This document shows, in pieces, positions 8,522 through 18,477 of a DNA stretch of 64,000 bases (its first letter is position 1; every line of letters starts with the position of its first letter). A program made the position numbers and the translations under genes. The notes under the pieces were generated by a model. It saw only the letters and a program-made list of their open reading frames with translations. It searched no databases and was not told the origin of the DNA. Source of the DNA: Roseburia inulinivorans DSM 16841 (GTDB lineage Bacteria; Bacillota; Clostridia; Lachnospirales; Lachnospiraceae). The stretch covers positions 1 to 64,000 of the forward strand of contig NZ_ACFY01000104.1 of assembly GCF_000174195.1 (NCBI RefSeq), read 5' to 3'.

Positions 8522-8713
8522 TTAATCCCAGTCAACGGCATCATGGGGAACTGTTCCATTTTTTGCTATGCTCTTATCTGCCCTCTCTATAGCTTCTATT
8601 TCGTCCGGAAGCGGTACATTTTCTGGTATAAACTTAACAACAACATTGTAAAGCGTTTCTATATCTTCTTCCGACACCAATTCAATGAGACCTTTCAACA
8701 TTTCTTTGGTCAT
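8522..8713 (-). CDS. Orphan antitoxin-like small protein
   Basis: This 63-residue acidic protein starts MTKEMLKGLIELVSEED and ends in NGTVPHDAVDWD. The helical N-terminus and the conserved-looking ...IAKNGTVPHDAxxW tail resemble small proteins annotated as antitoxin components in Lachnospiraceae. No toxin gene of the RelE, MazF or HicA kind lies next to it, so if it is an antitoxin it is an orphan. Its promoter side faces the tRNA-Thr terminator. The assignment is tentative; it is a real gene by its codon pattern and start context, but function is unknown. Confidence 0.5.
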   Translation of the reverse strand: MTKEMLKGLIELVSEEDIETLYNVVVKFIPENVPLPDEIEAIERADKSIAKNGTVPHDAVDWD

Positions 8714-8760
8714 TTTGCACCTTCTTGTGTATTTGTTTGTAATCTTTGTGTATCATAATT

Positions 8761-8795
8761 TCAAAAAAATAAACCGACTCATGGTCGATTTATCC
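8761..8795 (-). terminator. Terminator downstream of tRNA-Thr
   Basis: On the minus strand AATCGAC and GTCGGTT pair around a 5-base loop, with one U-G pair, and are followed by TTTATTTTTTT. It lies about 110 bases past the tRNA 3' end and upstream of the orphan antitoxin-like gene. Confidence 0.65.
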
Positions 8796-8902
8796 TTAGT
8801 AGCACTTTTACAGGAATCTCCTTTCCTGTGTGCAAACATTTGTTCTGATTACTATTGATCCCCTAAAATCTCGGAAGCCTTAATTTTACTAGAGTTTCAG
8901 AA

Positions 8903-8975
<73 letters not shown>

Positions 8976-9057
8976 ATGACGAATCAGTCACGAAAACTAT
9001 TATATCGGATTTTAAAAAAATTGCAACTATTTTTTTCAGAAATTTACAGAAACTCTA

Positions 9058-9087
9058 TTGACATTTTATTTATAGAATATAAAATGT
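9058..9087 (+). promoter_or_regulatory. Promoter and candidate operator of the pot regulator operon
   Basis: TTGACA (9058-9063), a 16-base spacer and TAAAAT (9080-9085) form a good sigma-A promoter. A perfect 9-bp inverted repeat (ACATTTTAT at 9061-9069, ATAAAATGT at 9079-9087) spans both promoter boxes, where a bound repressor would block RNA polymerase. Confidence 0.65.
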
Positions 9088-9158
9088 TTTATAGTTTGTT
9101 TATTATTAGTAAACTTTTTGTAACCATTCAGTATTTTTCAGGATTGGAGGCATGCGGT

Positions 9159-9698
9159 ATGGATATTGGGAAACGAATGAAAGAACTTCGTATTCAATAT
9201 GGACTGACGCAGCAGGAACTTGCCGACCGTTCGGAGCTTACCAAGGGATTTATCTCCCAGCTGGAACGCAACCAGAACACACCGTCGATCGGAACACTGC
9301 TCGATATCATTCAGTGTCTCGGAACAACACCGGCAGAATTTTTTACCGATGAGGAACCGGAACAGATCGTATTTAAAAATGAAGACTTTTTCACGAAGGT
9401 GAATGAAGACAAACATAATATCATTGAATGGGTTGTTCCAAATGCCCAGAAAGATTCCATGGAACCCGTCAGATTAACCTTGAAAGCAGGTGGATCTTCC
9501 GACATTATGCAGCCCCATTCCGGTGAAGAGTTCGGCTACCTGATCAAGGGAACCGTCAAAATATATTATGGTGGAAAAAGCCATGTGCTGCACGCCGGCG
9601 AATCCTTTTACCTGAAAGCCGGCAAAAAGCATTACATAGAAAATCCCGGCAGCCGCGATGCCGTATTGATCTGGGTATCTACTCCGCCAAGCTTTTAG
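9159..9698 (+). CDS. XRE-family regulator with cupin sensor domain, pot operon
   Basis: The 179-residue protein has an N-terminal helix-turn-helix (about residues 8-60, YGLTQQELADRSELTKGFIS) and a C-terminal cupin (about 110-175, HSGEEFGYLIKG and LHAGESFYL). This is the layout of PuuR-type regulators, which sense polyamines or related ligands. It lies 35 bases before potA and should be the first gene of the potABCD operon. I choose ATG 9159 because GGATTGGAGG precedes it and the helix-turn-helix starts at once; upstream residues are promoter sequence. The inverted repeat over its promoter suggests autoregulation. Ligand identity is inferred from context. Confidence 0.88.
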   Translation: MDIGKRMKELRIQYGLTQQELADRSELTKGFISQLERNQNTPSIGTLLDIIQCLGTTPAEFFTDEEPEQIVFKNEDFFTKVNEDKHNIIEWVVPNAQKDSMEPVRLTLKAGGSSDIMQPHSGEEFGYLIKGTVKIYYGGKSHVLHAGESFYLKAGKKHYIENPGSRDAVLIWVSTPPSF

Positions 9699-9733
9699 AT
9701 CACGATTGGTAGGATTCAGAAAGGAATTATGTT

Positions 9734-10807
9734 ATGAGCAAAAAGCTAATCAATTTTGTCGATATTTCCAAGTCTTATGGAAACAATCTGGTACTTGATG
9801 AATTAAATTTATATATCCGCGAAAATGAGTTTATCACGCTCCTCGGTCCATCAGGGTGTGGAAAAACAACAACGCTCCGTATTTTAGGCGGTTTTGAGAT
9901 GCCTGATAAGGGACAGGTCATCTTCGATGATGTCGACATTACCAGCCTGCCTCCAAATAAAAGAAATCTGAATACTGTTTTCCAGAAATATGCCTTATTT
10001 CCGCACATGTCGATCGCGGAAAATATTGCGTTTGGATTAAAAATCAATAAAAAGAGCAAAGAATATATCAACGATAAAATCAAATACGCATTAAAATTAG
10101 TGAACCTGGACGGTTTTGAAAACCGTTCCATCGACTCCTTAAGCGGTGGCCAGCAGCAGCGGATCGCAATCGCGCGCGCGATCGTCAACGAGCCGAAAGT
10201 GCTCCTGTTAGACGAACCACTCGGTGCACTGGACTTAAAACTGCGTCAGGATATGCAGTACGAGCTGATCCGCCTGAAAAACGAACTTGGAATCACTTTC
10301 GTTTACGTCACACATGACCAGGAAGAAGCACTTACCATGTCCGATACGATCGTCGTTATGAATCAGGGATACATCCAGCAGATCGGTACACCGGAAATGA
10401 TCTACAATGAACCTACGAACGCTTTCGTCGCAGACTTTATCGGTGACAGCAATATCATCGATGGAACTATGATCCAGGACAAAGTCGTGGAAATCCTCGG
10501 TGTAAAGATTCCTTGTGTCGATGAAGGTTTTGGAAATAACACTCCGGTGGACGTTGTGATCCGCCCGGAGGATATTGAGATCGTAGAACCGGAAAAAGGA
10601 TTTATGGAAGGTGATATCACCTCTGTGATCTTCAAGGGTGTCCACTATGAAATCGAGATTGTGGCAAACGGCTTTGAATGGCTTGTCCACACCACCCTGC
10701 TCCACAATGTGGGGGAGCATGTCGGAATCAATGTCATTCCATTCAACATCCAGATCATGAACAAACCGGAATCCGAAGATGAGGAGGCAGTGGAGATCGA
10801 TGCGTAA
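9734..10807 (+). CDS. potA: Spermidine/putrescine ABC transporter, ATP-binding protein
   Basis: PotA is the ATPase that drives polyamine import through PotB/PotC. The 357-residue protein has Walker A GPSGCGKT (residues 38-45), the Q-loop, signature [14 protein letters not shown], Walker [13 protein letters not shown], the H-loop in THDQEEA, and a C-terminal TOBE-like regulatory domain (about 240-345). AAAGGAATT precedes the start. It is followed by potB with an 8-base overlap, so translation is probably coupled. Order and content match the polyamine importer rather than a sugar or iron system. Confidence 0.95.
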   Translation: MSKKLINFVDISKSYGNNLVLDELNLYIRENEFITLLGPSGCGKTTTLRILGGFEMPDKGQVIFDDVDITSLPPNKRNLNTVFQKYALFPHMSIAENIAFGLKINKKSKEYINDKIKYALKLVNLDGFENRSIDSLSGGQQQRIAIARAIVNEPKVLLLDEPLGALDLKLRQDMQYELIRLKNELGITFVYVTHDQEEALTMSDTIVVMNQGYIQQIGTPEMIYNEPTNAFVADFIGDSNIIDGTMIQDKVVEILGVKIPCVDEGFGNNTPVDVVIRPEDIEIVEPEKGFMEGDITSVIFKGVHYEIEIVANGFEWLVHTTLLHNVGEHVGINVIPFNIQIMNKPESEDEEAVEIDA

Positions 10808-11624
10808 ATCAGGAAGACAGTTATTCGCCGGTCCATACCTGATATGGATCATCGGTTTTATCCTCCTTCCGCTGGCAATGATCATTTATTATGCGTTCAC
10901 TACCTCCGGAGGAACTTTTACTTTTGAAAATGTGGCTGCCATCGCAGATCCCGTGCATGTCAGATCCATCCTTTTATCCTTAAAGCTTGGTATAATCTGC
11001 ACGATAGTCTGTCTGTTGTTAGCTTACCCGCTCGCTATGATTTTAAATGGCTTAAAAATCAAGCAGCAGAACTTTGTCGTATTCATTTTTATTCTGCCAA
11101 TGTGGATGAACTTCATGCTCAGGATCTTAGCATGGCGTCTGCTGTTATCCAACAACGGAATTGTCAATGCAATCTTCCAGTTTTTTGGATTTGGCACCGT
11201 AAAAATGCTCAATACACAGACTGCCGTTGTATTTGGTATGGTCTACGATTTTCTTCCGTTTATGATACTGCCAATTTACAACTCCATGGCAAGAATCAAA
11301 AATGATGTCATTGAGGCAGCAAAAGACCTTGGTGCAAGTGACGCCATCATTTTATTCAAGATCATCATTCCGCTGACCTTATCCGGCATTATCAGCGGCA
11401 TTATCATGGTCTTTGTTCCTGCACTGACCTCCTTTGTCATCTCTGACCTGTTAGGCGGTGGAAAGGTGCTTCTGATCGGTAACGTGATCGAGCAGGAATT
11501 TATGCAGGGAACCAACTGGAACTTGGGCTCCGGTCTTTCCGTTGTGTTAATGATTTTTGTCATCGCAAGCATGGCTCTCATGAATATTTTCGATAAAGAC
11601 GGCGGAGGTACTGCGGTATGGTAA
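10800..11624 (+). CDS. potB: Spermidine/putrescine ABC transporter, permease B
   Basis: This inner-membrane permease subunit has about six hydrophobic segments and the cytoplasmic EAA loop ([21 protein letters not shown], around residue 175) that contacts PotA. The first hydrophobic helix begins at [16 protein letters not shown] choose ATG 10800 (MRKSGRQLF); it overlaps the potA end by 8 bases and has purine-rich sites in potA's last codons. An upstream ATG at 10779 would lengthen the overlap without adding family sequence. It ends inside the start of potC. Confidence 0.93.
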   Translation: MRKSGRQLFAGPYLIWIIGFILLPLAMIIYYAFTTSGGTFTFENVAAIADPVHVRSILLSLKLGIICTIVCLLLAYPLAMILNGLKIKQQNFVVFIFILPMWMNFMLRILAWRLLLSNNGIVNAIFQFFGFGTVKMLNTQTAVVFGMVYDFLPFMILPIYNSMARIKNDVIEAAKDLGASDAIILFKIIIPLTLSGIISGIIMVFVPALTSFVISDLLGGGKVLLIGNVIEQEFMQGTNWNLGSGLSVVLMIFVIASMALMNIFDKDGGGTAVW

Positions 11625-12406
11625 AAAAAGCTGCGTCAAGAATTTATCTTGCACTTATATTTTTATTTTTATATCTTCCAATTTTAGTGTTGATCGTCCT
11701 GTCTTTCAACAATTCCAAATCCCGTGTTGTGTGGGGTGGATTTACCTTAAAATGGTACGCAGAATGTTTTAAAAATGAGACGATCACAAATGCTTTTGTG
11801 ACAACGATCCAGATCACACTCGCCGCTGCTATTATCTCAACGCTGCTCGGAACTCTGGCAGCGATCGGTATCAGCGCCATGAAAAAAAAGAATAAAGCGA
11901 TCATGTTAGGTGCTACTAACATTCCGCTTTTAAATGCAGATATTGTAACCGGTATCGCAATGATGCTTTTATTTGTAAAATTTATAAACCTTGGCTTTGT
12001 CACGGTCCTGATCGCACATATCACCTTCGACATTCCCTATGTCATCTTAAATGTGCTTCCGAAATTAAATCAGGCAAACCGATACACTTACGAGGCTGCC
12101 TTAGACCTCGGTGCGACACCGCTCTATGCCTTTTTCAGGATCACATGGCCTGAGATCAAATCCGGTGTGTTCTCCGGATTTTTAATGGCAGTCACCATGT
12201 CGCTGGACGATTTTTCGATCACCTTCTTTACAAAAGGTGCGGGCGTCAACACACTCTCTACCATGCTCTACACAGAGCTCCGGAAGGGGATCCGCCCGGA
12301 ATTATATGCTTTATCGACCATTTTATTTTTGATCGCCTTCCTGCTCCTTCTCGTGATGAACCACCGTTCTTCCTCCGAGGGAAAAGGTGCAAAACAGGCA
12401 ATCTAG
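11618..12406 (+). CDS. potC: Spermidine/putrescine ABC transporter, permease C
   Basis: This is the second permease subunit, 262 residues, with about six membrane segments and an EAA loop (YEAALDLGATPLYAFFRITWP, about residues 160-180). The N-terminal helix and LSFNNS motif are typical of PotC. It overlaps potB by 7 bases and is followed 9 bases later by potD, so the four transporter genes form one tight operon. Confidence 0.93.
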   Translation: MVKKAASRIYLALIFLFLYLPILVLIVLSFNNSKSRVVWGGFTLKWYAECFKNETITNAFVTTIQITLAAAIISTLLGTLAAIGISAMKKKNKAIMLGATNIPLLNADIVTGIAMMLLFVKFINLGFVTVLIAHITFDIPYVILNVLPKLNQANRYTYEAALDLGATPLYAFFRITWPEIKSGVFSGFLMAVTMSLDDFSITFFTKGAGVNTLSTMLYTELRKGIRPELYALSTILFLIAFLLLLVMNHRSSSEGKGAKQAI

Positions 12407-12415
12407 GAGGCAGCT

Positions 12416-13492
12416 ATGAAAAAACGACTTGCAATGCTCTTTGCACTGTGCCTCATGACAGGTGTTCTCTCCTCCTGTGGAAAAGACTCCGGTTCCACTG
12501 AGACAACAAAGAAAGATGACAATACGCTTGTAATTTTAAATTACGGAAAATACATTGATGAATCTGTTCTTGATCAATTTGAAAAAGAGACCGGCATTAA
12601 GGTCAAATTAGAGGAATACGAAAGTCCTGAGGAAATGTATACCAAGTTTTCTGCAGGCTCCATCAATTATGATCTCGTCTGTACCTCAGATTACATGGTG
12701 GAGCGTCTGATCAACGAAGATCAGGTGTTAGAGATCAACTTTGATGATTTCGAATATTATAAAAATCTTGATTCATCCATTATTGAAGCATCACAGATTT
12801 TTGACCCGGAAAATAAATATTCCATGCCTTATTTTTACGGTACGCTCGGTATCCTCTACAACACGACGATGGTATCCGACGAGGAAGTATCCACCTGGAA
12901 CGTTCTCTGGGATGAAGCATACAAAGACTCGATCATCATGCAGAACTCTGTCCGCGACAGCTTTACCCCGGCATTAAGACTATCAGGCTATGATATCAAT
13001 ACGACCGATGAAAATCAGTTAAATGATGCCCTTGATCTTCTGATCCGGCAGAAACCGCTCGTCTATGCCTATTATGTCGATGAGACCGGAGATGAAATGG
13101 CAATGGGAAATGCGGCGATGGCTCTTGTTTATTCCGGGGAAGCTGCTTACGCCATGGAATTAAATGATGACCTTTCCTACAGTGTCCCGGAAGAAGGCTC
13201 CAACCTCTGGATCGACTCCTGGTTTATGCCAAAATCCTGCCATAACACCGAATATGCAGAAAAATTTCTGGATTTTCTCTGCCGGGAAGACATTGGCATG
13301 CTAAACTTTGACTATGTTTATTATGCTACGCCAAATCTCGCTGTCAAAGAAAATTTAGATGAGGAAACATTATCCGACACAACGATTTTCCCGACAGATG
13401 AGACGCTTGCCAATTGTGAGGTGTATAAACAATATGACATCGACACGACAAAGTTATCGAATTATCTCTGGAAAAAATTAAAGTCCGAATAA
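12416..13492 (+). CDS. potD: Spermidine/putrescine-binding lipoprotein
   Basis: PotD captures polyamines outside the membrane and hands them to PotBC. The 358-residue protein begins with a lipoprotein signal (MKKRLAMLFALCLMTGVLSSC, lipid-bearing Cys21) and continues as a class D solute-binding protein (NYGKYIDESVLDQFEKETGI, then YDLVCTSDYMVERL). GGAGG precedes the start. It is the last gene of the operon; a strong hairpin terminator lies 60 bases downstream. Confidence 0.94.
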   Translation: MKKRLAMLFALCLMTGVLSSCGKDSGSTETTKKDDNTLVILNYGKYIDESVLDQFEKETGIKVKLEEYESPEEMYTKFSAGSINYDLVCTSDYMVERLINEDQVLEINFDDFEYYKNLDSSIIEASQIFDPENKYSMPYFYGTLGILYNTTMVSDEEVSTWNVLWDEAYKDSIIMQNSVRDSFTPALRLSGYDINTTDENQLNDALDLLIRQKPLVYAYYVDETGDEMAMGNAAMALVYSGEAAYAMELNDDLSYSVPEEGSNLWIDSWFMPKSCHNTEYAEKFLDFLCREDIGMLNFDYVYYATPNLAVKENLDEETLSDTTIFPTDETLANCEVYKQYDIDTTKLSNYLWKKLKSE

Positions 13493-13552
13493 TAAAATTT
13501 TTCGAAACTTTTTTCTTTTCCTATTGTTTTTCCATTTTATCCATGATAAAGT

Positions 13553-13588
13553 AAATCCACGCAGTTCCCGATGCGTGGATTTTTTTAT
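13553..13588 (+). terminator. Terminator of the pot operon
   Basis: AAATCCACGC (13553-13562) and GCGTGGATTT (13573-13582) form a perfect 10-bp stem followed by a run of T. Confidence 0.9.
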
Positions 13589-13693
13589 AACAGATGTTTG
13601 AATTTCCAGTCTGTTATCTGCATATCGTTTTATCATCCGACTGATACGGAATGTAATTGTTTTCCCAGGGCATCTGCCATTGGGAGGATTTTT

Positions 13694-14590
13694 ATGACAT
13701 ATCAGGAATTCAAAGAAAATGTAACAACAGTCATTCAGAACCGGCTTGGTTCTAATGTGAAAGTGACGATTCAGGAGATCATCAAAAATAATGATACTCA
13801 TTATGATGGTCTCACGATCTTATCCAATCAGCTGAATATATCCCCAACTATTTATCTGAACTTTTATTTTAAACAATATTTAAAGGGCAGATCCTTAGAA
13901 GAGATCTGCCATGATATTTTATCTGTTTATGAGGAGAACAAGCCGTCCGGAAATATCGATATCTCCTTTTTTACAAACTATGAGCAGGTAAAAAAACGTA
14001 TTGTGTTTAAACTTATCAATTATGAACAGAATAAAAATTTGCTGCAAAAAATCCCTCACATAAAAATATTAGATCTCGCCATCATCTTCAATTGTCTTGT
14101 AGATGCTGACGAGACCGGAAATGCAACAATATTAATTTATAACCAGCATCTGTCTCTCTGGAATATCACCAAGGACGACCTCTATCATCTCGCCATGAAA
14201 AACACTCCTGCTCTCCTCACTTATGAACTGCGGGACATGTCAGATGTTCTGATCGAGTTAATGGCCGGTGTTCCCTGCAATTCCATGAAGGAAGAATTTG
14301 AATACATGGTTCCAATGTATGTGCTCTCCAACAAAAGCAAACTGAATGGCTCCGGCTGTATTTTTTACCACAACCTGTTGCATAATCTCTGTGAAAAACT
14401 AGAATGCGATCTCTATATTCTTCCAAGCAGTATTCACGAAGTAATCCTGATTCCTGCATACGACCATGATTCTTATGATGAACTCACCTCTATGGTAAAA
14501 GAAGTCAATTCTACACAGTTATCCAAAGAAGAGATTTTATCCGATCATGTCTACTTTTATTCCCGTGAGACTGGTCAGATTTCTATGTGA
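13694..14590 (+). CDS. DUF5688-family protein of unknown function
   Basis: The 298-residue protein begins MTYQEFKENVTTVIQ and has the features of the DUF5688 family common in Lachnospiraceae: an N-terminal alpha-beta segment with a helical repeat, a middle region with IFNCLVDADETGNATILI, and a C-terminal domain with NSMKEEFEYMVPMYVLSNK and YILPSSIHEVILIP. It has no signal peptide or membrane segment. I start at ATG 13694, preceded by GGGAGG at 13682; the frame is open further upstream through the pot terminator. It converges on glgA with 16 bases between the stops. No function is known for the family. Confidence 0.8.
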   Translation: MTYQEFKENVTTVIQNRLGSNVKVTIQEIIKNNDTHYDGLTILSNQLNISPTIYLNFYFKQYLKGRSLEEICHDILSVYEENKPSGNIDISFFTNYEQVKKRIVFKLINYEQNKNLLQKIPHIKILDLAIIFNCLVDADETGNATILIYNQHLSLWNITKDDLYHLAMKNTPALLTYELRDMSDVLIELMAGVPCNSMKEEFEYMVPMYVLSNKSKLNGSGCIFYHNLLHNLCEKLECDLYILPSSIHEVILIPAYDHDSYDELTSMVKEVNSTQLSKEEILSDHVYFYSRETGQISM

Positions 14591-14606
14591 TCACTTCTAT
14601 GTAACT

Positions 14607-16058
14607 TTATTCAAAATCGGTAAGTTTTTCGTATAATGCTTCATATTTACCGGCAGAACGATTCCAGGAAAAATCCTGCTTCATTCCCCTCTGGATCAAT
14701 CCATTCCAGTCTTTCTTCCTGTCACGGAAAACAGAGATGGCATAGCGGATTGTTCCAAGCATCTCATGGGCATTGTAATTTGCAAAAGAAAAACCGGTTC
14801 CCGTATGTTCATATTCGTTATACGCTTCCACGGTGTCTTTCAGACCACCGGTTTCCCTTACGATTGGCACGGTTCCATACCTCAGGCTCATCAACTGTGA
14901 TAATCCACATGGTTCAAATAAGGATGGCATCAGAAAGGCATCGCAGGATGCGTAGATACGATGTGCCCGCTCCTCGGAATAACCGATCGTAGCCTGAATT
15001 TTATCAGGATATTTCTGTGTAAAATAGCGGAACATATCCTGATACTGTTCCTCGCCTGTTCCAAGCACAGCAAGCTGCACATCCTCGGTTGCCAGCAGTT
15101 CATCCATAATATAAGCCACCAGATCAAATCCCTTCTGGCTTGTCATTCTCGATACAATACCGATCAGCATGGTATTCTCTTTCACCGGAAGACCGAGTTC
15201 TTTCTGCAGTCTGGCTTTATTCAGCTTCTTGCCTTCCTGAAAATTCTGCTCATTAAAGTGATTATAAATATATCCATCTTTCTGTGGATCATATTCTTCG
15301 TAATCCAATCCATTTAAAATGCCATACAAATCATTTTTTCTGGCACGCAGCAGTCCGTCTAAGCCCTCTCCACCCTGTTCTGTTGTGATCTCACGGGCAT
15401 AAGTCTCACTGACAGTCGTCACTGCATCCGCATAGACAATGCCACCCTTTAAATAATTGGCCTCCCCGTAAGATTCCAGTTTGTCCGCCGTGAAAATCTG
15501 TTCCGGCAGACCTGTGATATCCATAACTGCCGGAAGGCTCCAGCGTCCCTGAAACTTCAGATTATGGATGGAAAATACAGTCCTGATCCCCCTGTAATAA
15601 TTCTCATCCCCATAAAGAGTTTTCAAGAATACCGGGATCAGACCTGTCTGCCAGTCATGGCAATGGATAATATCCGGACAGAAATCAAGAAACGGCAGTG
15701 CCTCTAAGACTGCTTTCGAGAAATATGCAAACTTCTCAATATCCTGATACAGTTCATTGTACGGCTTATCTCCGGCAAAATAAAATTCATTATCTACAAA
15801 ATAATAGGTGATACCATCCTGTTTTGCTTCAAAAATGCCGGCATATTGTTTCCGCCAGCTCAAATTCACATAAAAATGACATTTAAAATGAAGCTGTCCC
15901 CTAAAACGTTCGTCCATGCACAGATACTTCGGTAATATGATGCGCACATCATACTTTTTCCTGTCAAAATACTTTGGCAGGGAACCCGTTACATCTGCAA
16001 GACCTCCTGTTTTGATAAAAGGAACAGCTTCTGAAGCAGCAAATAATATTTTTTTCAT
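14607..16058 (-). CDS. glgA: Glycogen synthase (ADP-glucose type)
   Basis: GlgA transfers glucose from ADP-glucose to a growing alpha-1,4-glucan. The GT5 hallmarks are present: KTGGLADVTGSLPK at residues 16-29 binds ADP-glucose, HDWQTGLIP is in the N-terminal domain, and EPCGLSQLMSLRYGTVPIVRETGGL is in the C-terminal GT-B domain. I start at MKKILFAASEAVP (16058), with GGAGGG upstream, giving 483 residues; the longer reading from 16136 would overlap spo0A. It is the only glycogen gene in the window and follows spo0A on the same strand after 77 bases. Confidence 0.95.
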   Translation of the reverse strand: MKKILFAASEAVPFIKTGGLADVTGSLPKYFDRKKYDVRIILPKYLCMDERFRGQLHFKCHFYVNLSWRKQYAGIFEAKQDGITYYFVDNEFYFAGDKPYNELYQDIEKFAYFSKAVLEALPFLDFCPDIIHCHDWQTGLIPVFLKTLYGDENYYRGIRTVFSIHNLKFQGRWSLPAVMDITGLPEQIFTADKLESYGEANYLKGGIVYADAVTTVSETYAREITTEQGGEGLDGLLRARKNDLYGILNGLDYEEYDPQKDGYIYNHFNEQNFQEGKKLNKARLQKELGLPVKENTMLIGIVSRMTSQKGFDLVAYIMDELLATEDVQLAVLGTGEEQYQDMFRYFTQKYPDKIQATIGYSEERAHRIYASCDAFLMPSLFEPCGLSQLMSLRYGTVPIVRETGGLKDTVEAYNEYEHTGTGFSFANYNAHEMLGTIRYAISVFRDRKKDWNGLIQRGMKQDFSWNRSAGKYEALYEKLTDFE

Positions 16059-16135
16059 GTTATAAACCCTCCAAACCCCGAAATACTTCGAAATCTTAAG
16101 AATATTATAACTCTTTTTTTTCGCTCTGAAAAGCA

Positions 16136-16933
16136 TTAATACATTTTGTATTCCAGCCGGATACGGTCTGTGATCAACGCGATAAATTCAGAGTTTGTCG
16201 GCTTTCCTTTGCCATTGTGAATGGTATAGCCAAACATCTCATCAATCGTATCCATCTTACCTCTGCTCCATGCCACCTCAATTGCATGACGGATGGCACG
16301 CTCCACGCGGCTTGAGGTTGTCTGGTATTTTTTTGCAATGGTCGGATATAAAATTTTTGTGATGGAATTTAACATATCCATATCATTGACCGACATGACA
16401 ATGGCATCACGCAAATACTGATACCCCTTGATATGTGCCGGAACACCGATCTCATGAATGATCTCAGTCACATCTGCCTCAAGATTCTTCTCGCTGACAT
16501 CCTCTGCCTTCTCGTAGGCATTCACCTTGCGCGGCTCCGTGCTCTTTCCTGTTTTTGCTGTCTTTGCCTTCTTGATCCGGTTGATCACCATGTCATTGTC
16601 AAACGGCTTCATAATATAGTAATCTGCACCTAATTCAAATGCATCTTCCGTAATTTTTTCCTGACCGATCGCACTGATCATAATAAACGTTGGATGTTTT
16701 TTGATTGTCTTATCATGATTCACACGGTCTAATACTCCAAGTCCATCTAATTTTGGCATTACAATATCAAGCAAGACAACATCCGGTTCCTTTGTCTTAA
16801 TCACATTGTAAGCCTCTTCCCCATCTTTAGCAGTTCCAACGACATTGAGTTCCTCATCACTCTCGATGATAGCCCCCAATAACCGCAACATTCTCTCATT
16901 ATCATCTGCGATTGCTACATTCAGTTTCTCCAT
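16136..16933 (-). CDS. spo0A: Stage 0 sporulation master regulator Spo0A
   Basis: This 265-residue response regulator commits the cell to sporulation. The receiver domain has the acidic pair Asp10-Asp11 and the phosphorylated Asp56 in LLDIVMP. The C-terminal DNA-binding domain carries the Spo0A recognition helix [18 protein letters not shown] and ends [19 protein letters not shown] precedes the start. spoIVB lies upstream as in other Firmicutes, and a consensus 0A box occurs 111 bases upstream of the start. Confidence 0.98.
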   Translation of the reverse strand: MEKLNVAIADDNERMLRLLGAIIESDEELNVVGTAKDGEEAYNVIKTKEPDVVLLDIVMPKLDGLGVLDRVNHDKTIKKHPTFIMISAIGQEKITEDAFELGADYYIMKPFDNDMVINRIKKAKTAKTGKSTEPRKVNAYEKAEDVSEKNLEADVTEIIHEIGVPAHIKGYQYLRDAIVMSVNDMDMLNSITKILYPTIAKKYQTTSSRVERAIRHAIEVAWSRGKMDTIDEMFGYTIHNGKGKPTNSEFIALITDRIRLEYKMY

Positions 16934-17043
16934 GCTGGTCCTCCTGCTGACTTATTTCAAACATATGTAAAAGCCACGTCTTCCCTTTTCCTGGCAAATC
17001 TTTACATGTGTTATCAGCATACTCATTTTCCTCTCGTAAATTT

Positions 17044-17050
17044 TGTCGAA
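17044..17050 (+). promoter_or_regulatory. 0A box upstream of spo0A
   Basis: TGTCGAA, within TTTTGTCGAAC, matches the Spo0A recognition sequence. It lies in the 164-base gap between spoIVB and spo0A and suggests feedback control of spo0A by its own product. Confidence 0.6.
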
Positions 17051-17097
17051 CTTCGTCGGCAAGTGTACCAAAGGACTTTATTTTACAATTTCTTTTT

Positions 17098-18309
17098 TCA
17101 TTCTACCATATTCTCAATAAAAATCCCATAGCCCATGGACGAATCTGAGACAAAGACATGTGTCACGGCGCCGATTATTTTTCCATCCTGAAGGATGGGA
17201 CTGCCACTCATTCCCTGCACAATACCGCCTGTCATGTCTAAAAGCTGCTCATCCGTCACCCGGAATAGAATTCCTTTATTCGCCTCTCTTCCACTGTAAT
17301 CAAGACTCTCTATCTCAATCGCATACTCTTTCTTCTCTCCGGTAAAACCACAGATGATCGTCGCCGGTCCCTGTTTAATATCCTGCTTGTAACAGATGTT
17401 ATAGTAATCTCCACGCGGCAGTGCTGCAATATTCCCATCCAGTTTTCCATAAATACCAATGTCTGTATTTTCCTCGATTGTTCCAAGGCAGTCAGCACTC
17501 TGGTAACGGATCATTCCCGATAATTCGCCCGGATTTCCTTTTTGTCCTTTTTTCACTCCGATGATCTGTGCATTGTATACATAGCCTTCACTCATCTGGA
17601 TGCGCCCGCCGACATCTCCATCGCTGACGGCATGCCCTAAAGCACCATAGGTTCCATCTTCTTTGTAATACGTCAAAGTTCCTATTCCGGCAAGATCATC
17701 ACGCACCCATGCTCCTAGCATATACGTTCCATTTTTATTTTGTACGGGTGTCACACCAACCTCAACCTCTTCTCCCTTGCGGTTAATTTTAAGAATTTCT
17801 TTTTCTGCACCGTTCTGCTGTACCAGGCGCTGCAGATCCTCCTTCTCTGCAACCTTCTCCCCATTCACACTTAATATATAATCTCCGGCTTTCAAAATGT
17901 TCTCCGCAGGTGCAGCTTCACTTCCATCCGGCCGTTCCACTTCACTGGTACCGATCACGAGGACACCGCTTGTCTTCACATAGATGCCGATCGGCATCCC
18001 GCCTGCATAGACCGCATCTCCGTCCACAAGTACAACTTCTATATCTTTCACCGGAAAAATACCAAACAGGCGGCAGGTGACAATGTAGGACTGCCTCACA
18101 TTGGCATTATTTGTGCTTTTTGCTACAGGCGAGTTGTCCTCCTGTATTTCCATTGTCACAGGCACCTGAAACCGGTAATCGATTGCTTCCCCTGCTTTCA
18201 CATATATCTGATCCGGTATTGATTTTTCAAATGTATAGACCGCAAATAAAAATACGATACAATAACCTGCATATGCAATTCCACGAAAAAAACTTTTGTA
18301 TCTGTCCAT
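17098..18309 (-). CDS. spoIVB: SpoIVB serine peptidase
   Basis: SpoIVB is secreted by the forespore and cleaves SpoIVFA, so activating pro-sigma-K processing in the mother cell. The 403-residue protein has an N-terminal membrane/signal segment (about residues 8-27), a PDZ domain (about 130-200, with AGDYILSVNGEKV) and the S55 peptidase domain, whose catalytic serine lies in QGMSGSPIL near residue 368-370. The catalytic histidine is probably in GALGHAVSD. It is placed between recN and spo0A, the usual Firmicute order. Confidence 0.96.
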   Translation of the reverse strand: MDRYKSFFRGIAYAGYCIVFLFAVYTFEKSIPDQIYVKAGEAIDYRFQVPVTMEIQEDNSPVAKSTNNANVRQSYIVTCRLFGIFPVKDIEVVLVDGDAVYAGGMPIGIYVKTSGVLVIGTSEVERPDGSEAAPAENILKAGDYILSVNGEKVAEKEDLQRLVQQNGAEKEILKINRKGEEVEVGVTPVQNKNGTYMLGAWVRDDLAGIGTLTYYKEDGTYGALGHAVSDGDVGGRIQMSEGYVYNAQIIGVKKGQKGNPGELSGMIRYQSADCLGTIEENTDIGIYGKLDGNIAALPRGDYYNICYKQDIKQGPATIICGFTGEKKEYAIEIESLDYSGREANKGILFRVTDEQLLDMTGGIVQGMSGSPILQDGKIIGAVTHVFVSDSSMGYGIFIENMVE

Positions 18310-18395
18310 TTTTTATCTCCTGCACCCCAATGAATATCGGGCTATTTTCCTCGTCGCCATAACAATAGCATGCACGCCCTGCGGACATTCTATTG

Positions 18396-18427
18396 TCAAA
18401 AAAAAGAGTACATATACGCTATGTACC
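18396..18427 (-). terminator. Terminator downstream of recN
   Basis: On the minus strand a 9-bp stem (with one G-U pair) around a 5-base loop is followed by eight T. It ends the transcript that includes recN and separates it from spoIVB. Confidence 0.8.
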
Positions 18428-18477
18428 CTTTTATTATGTGTCTCTTTCTTTTTTTCAAACTGTCTTTTTCGTGTCAA

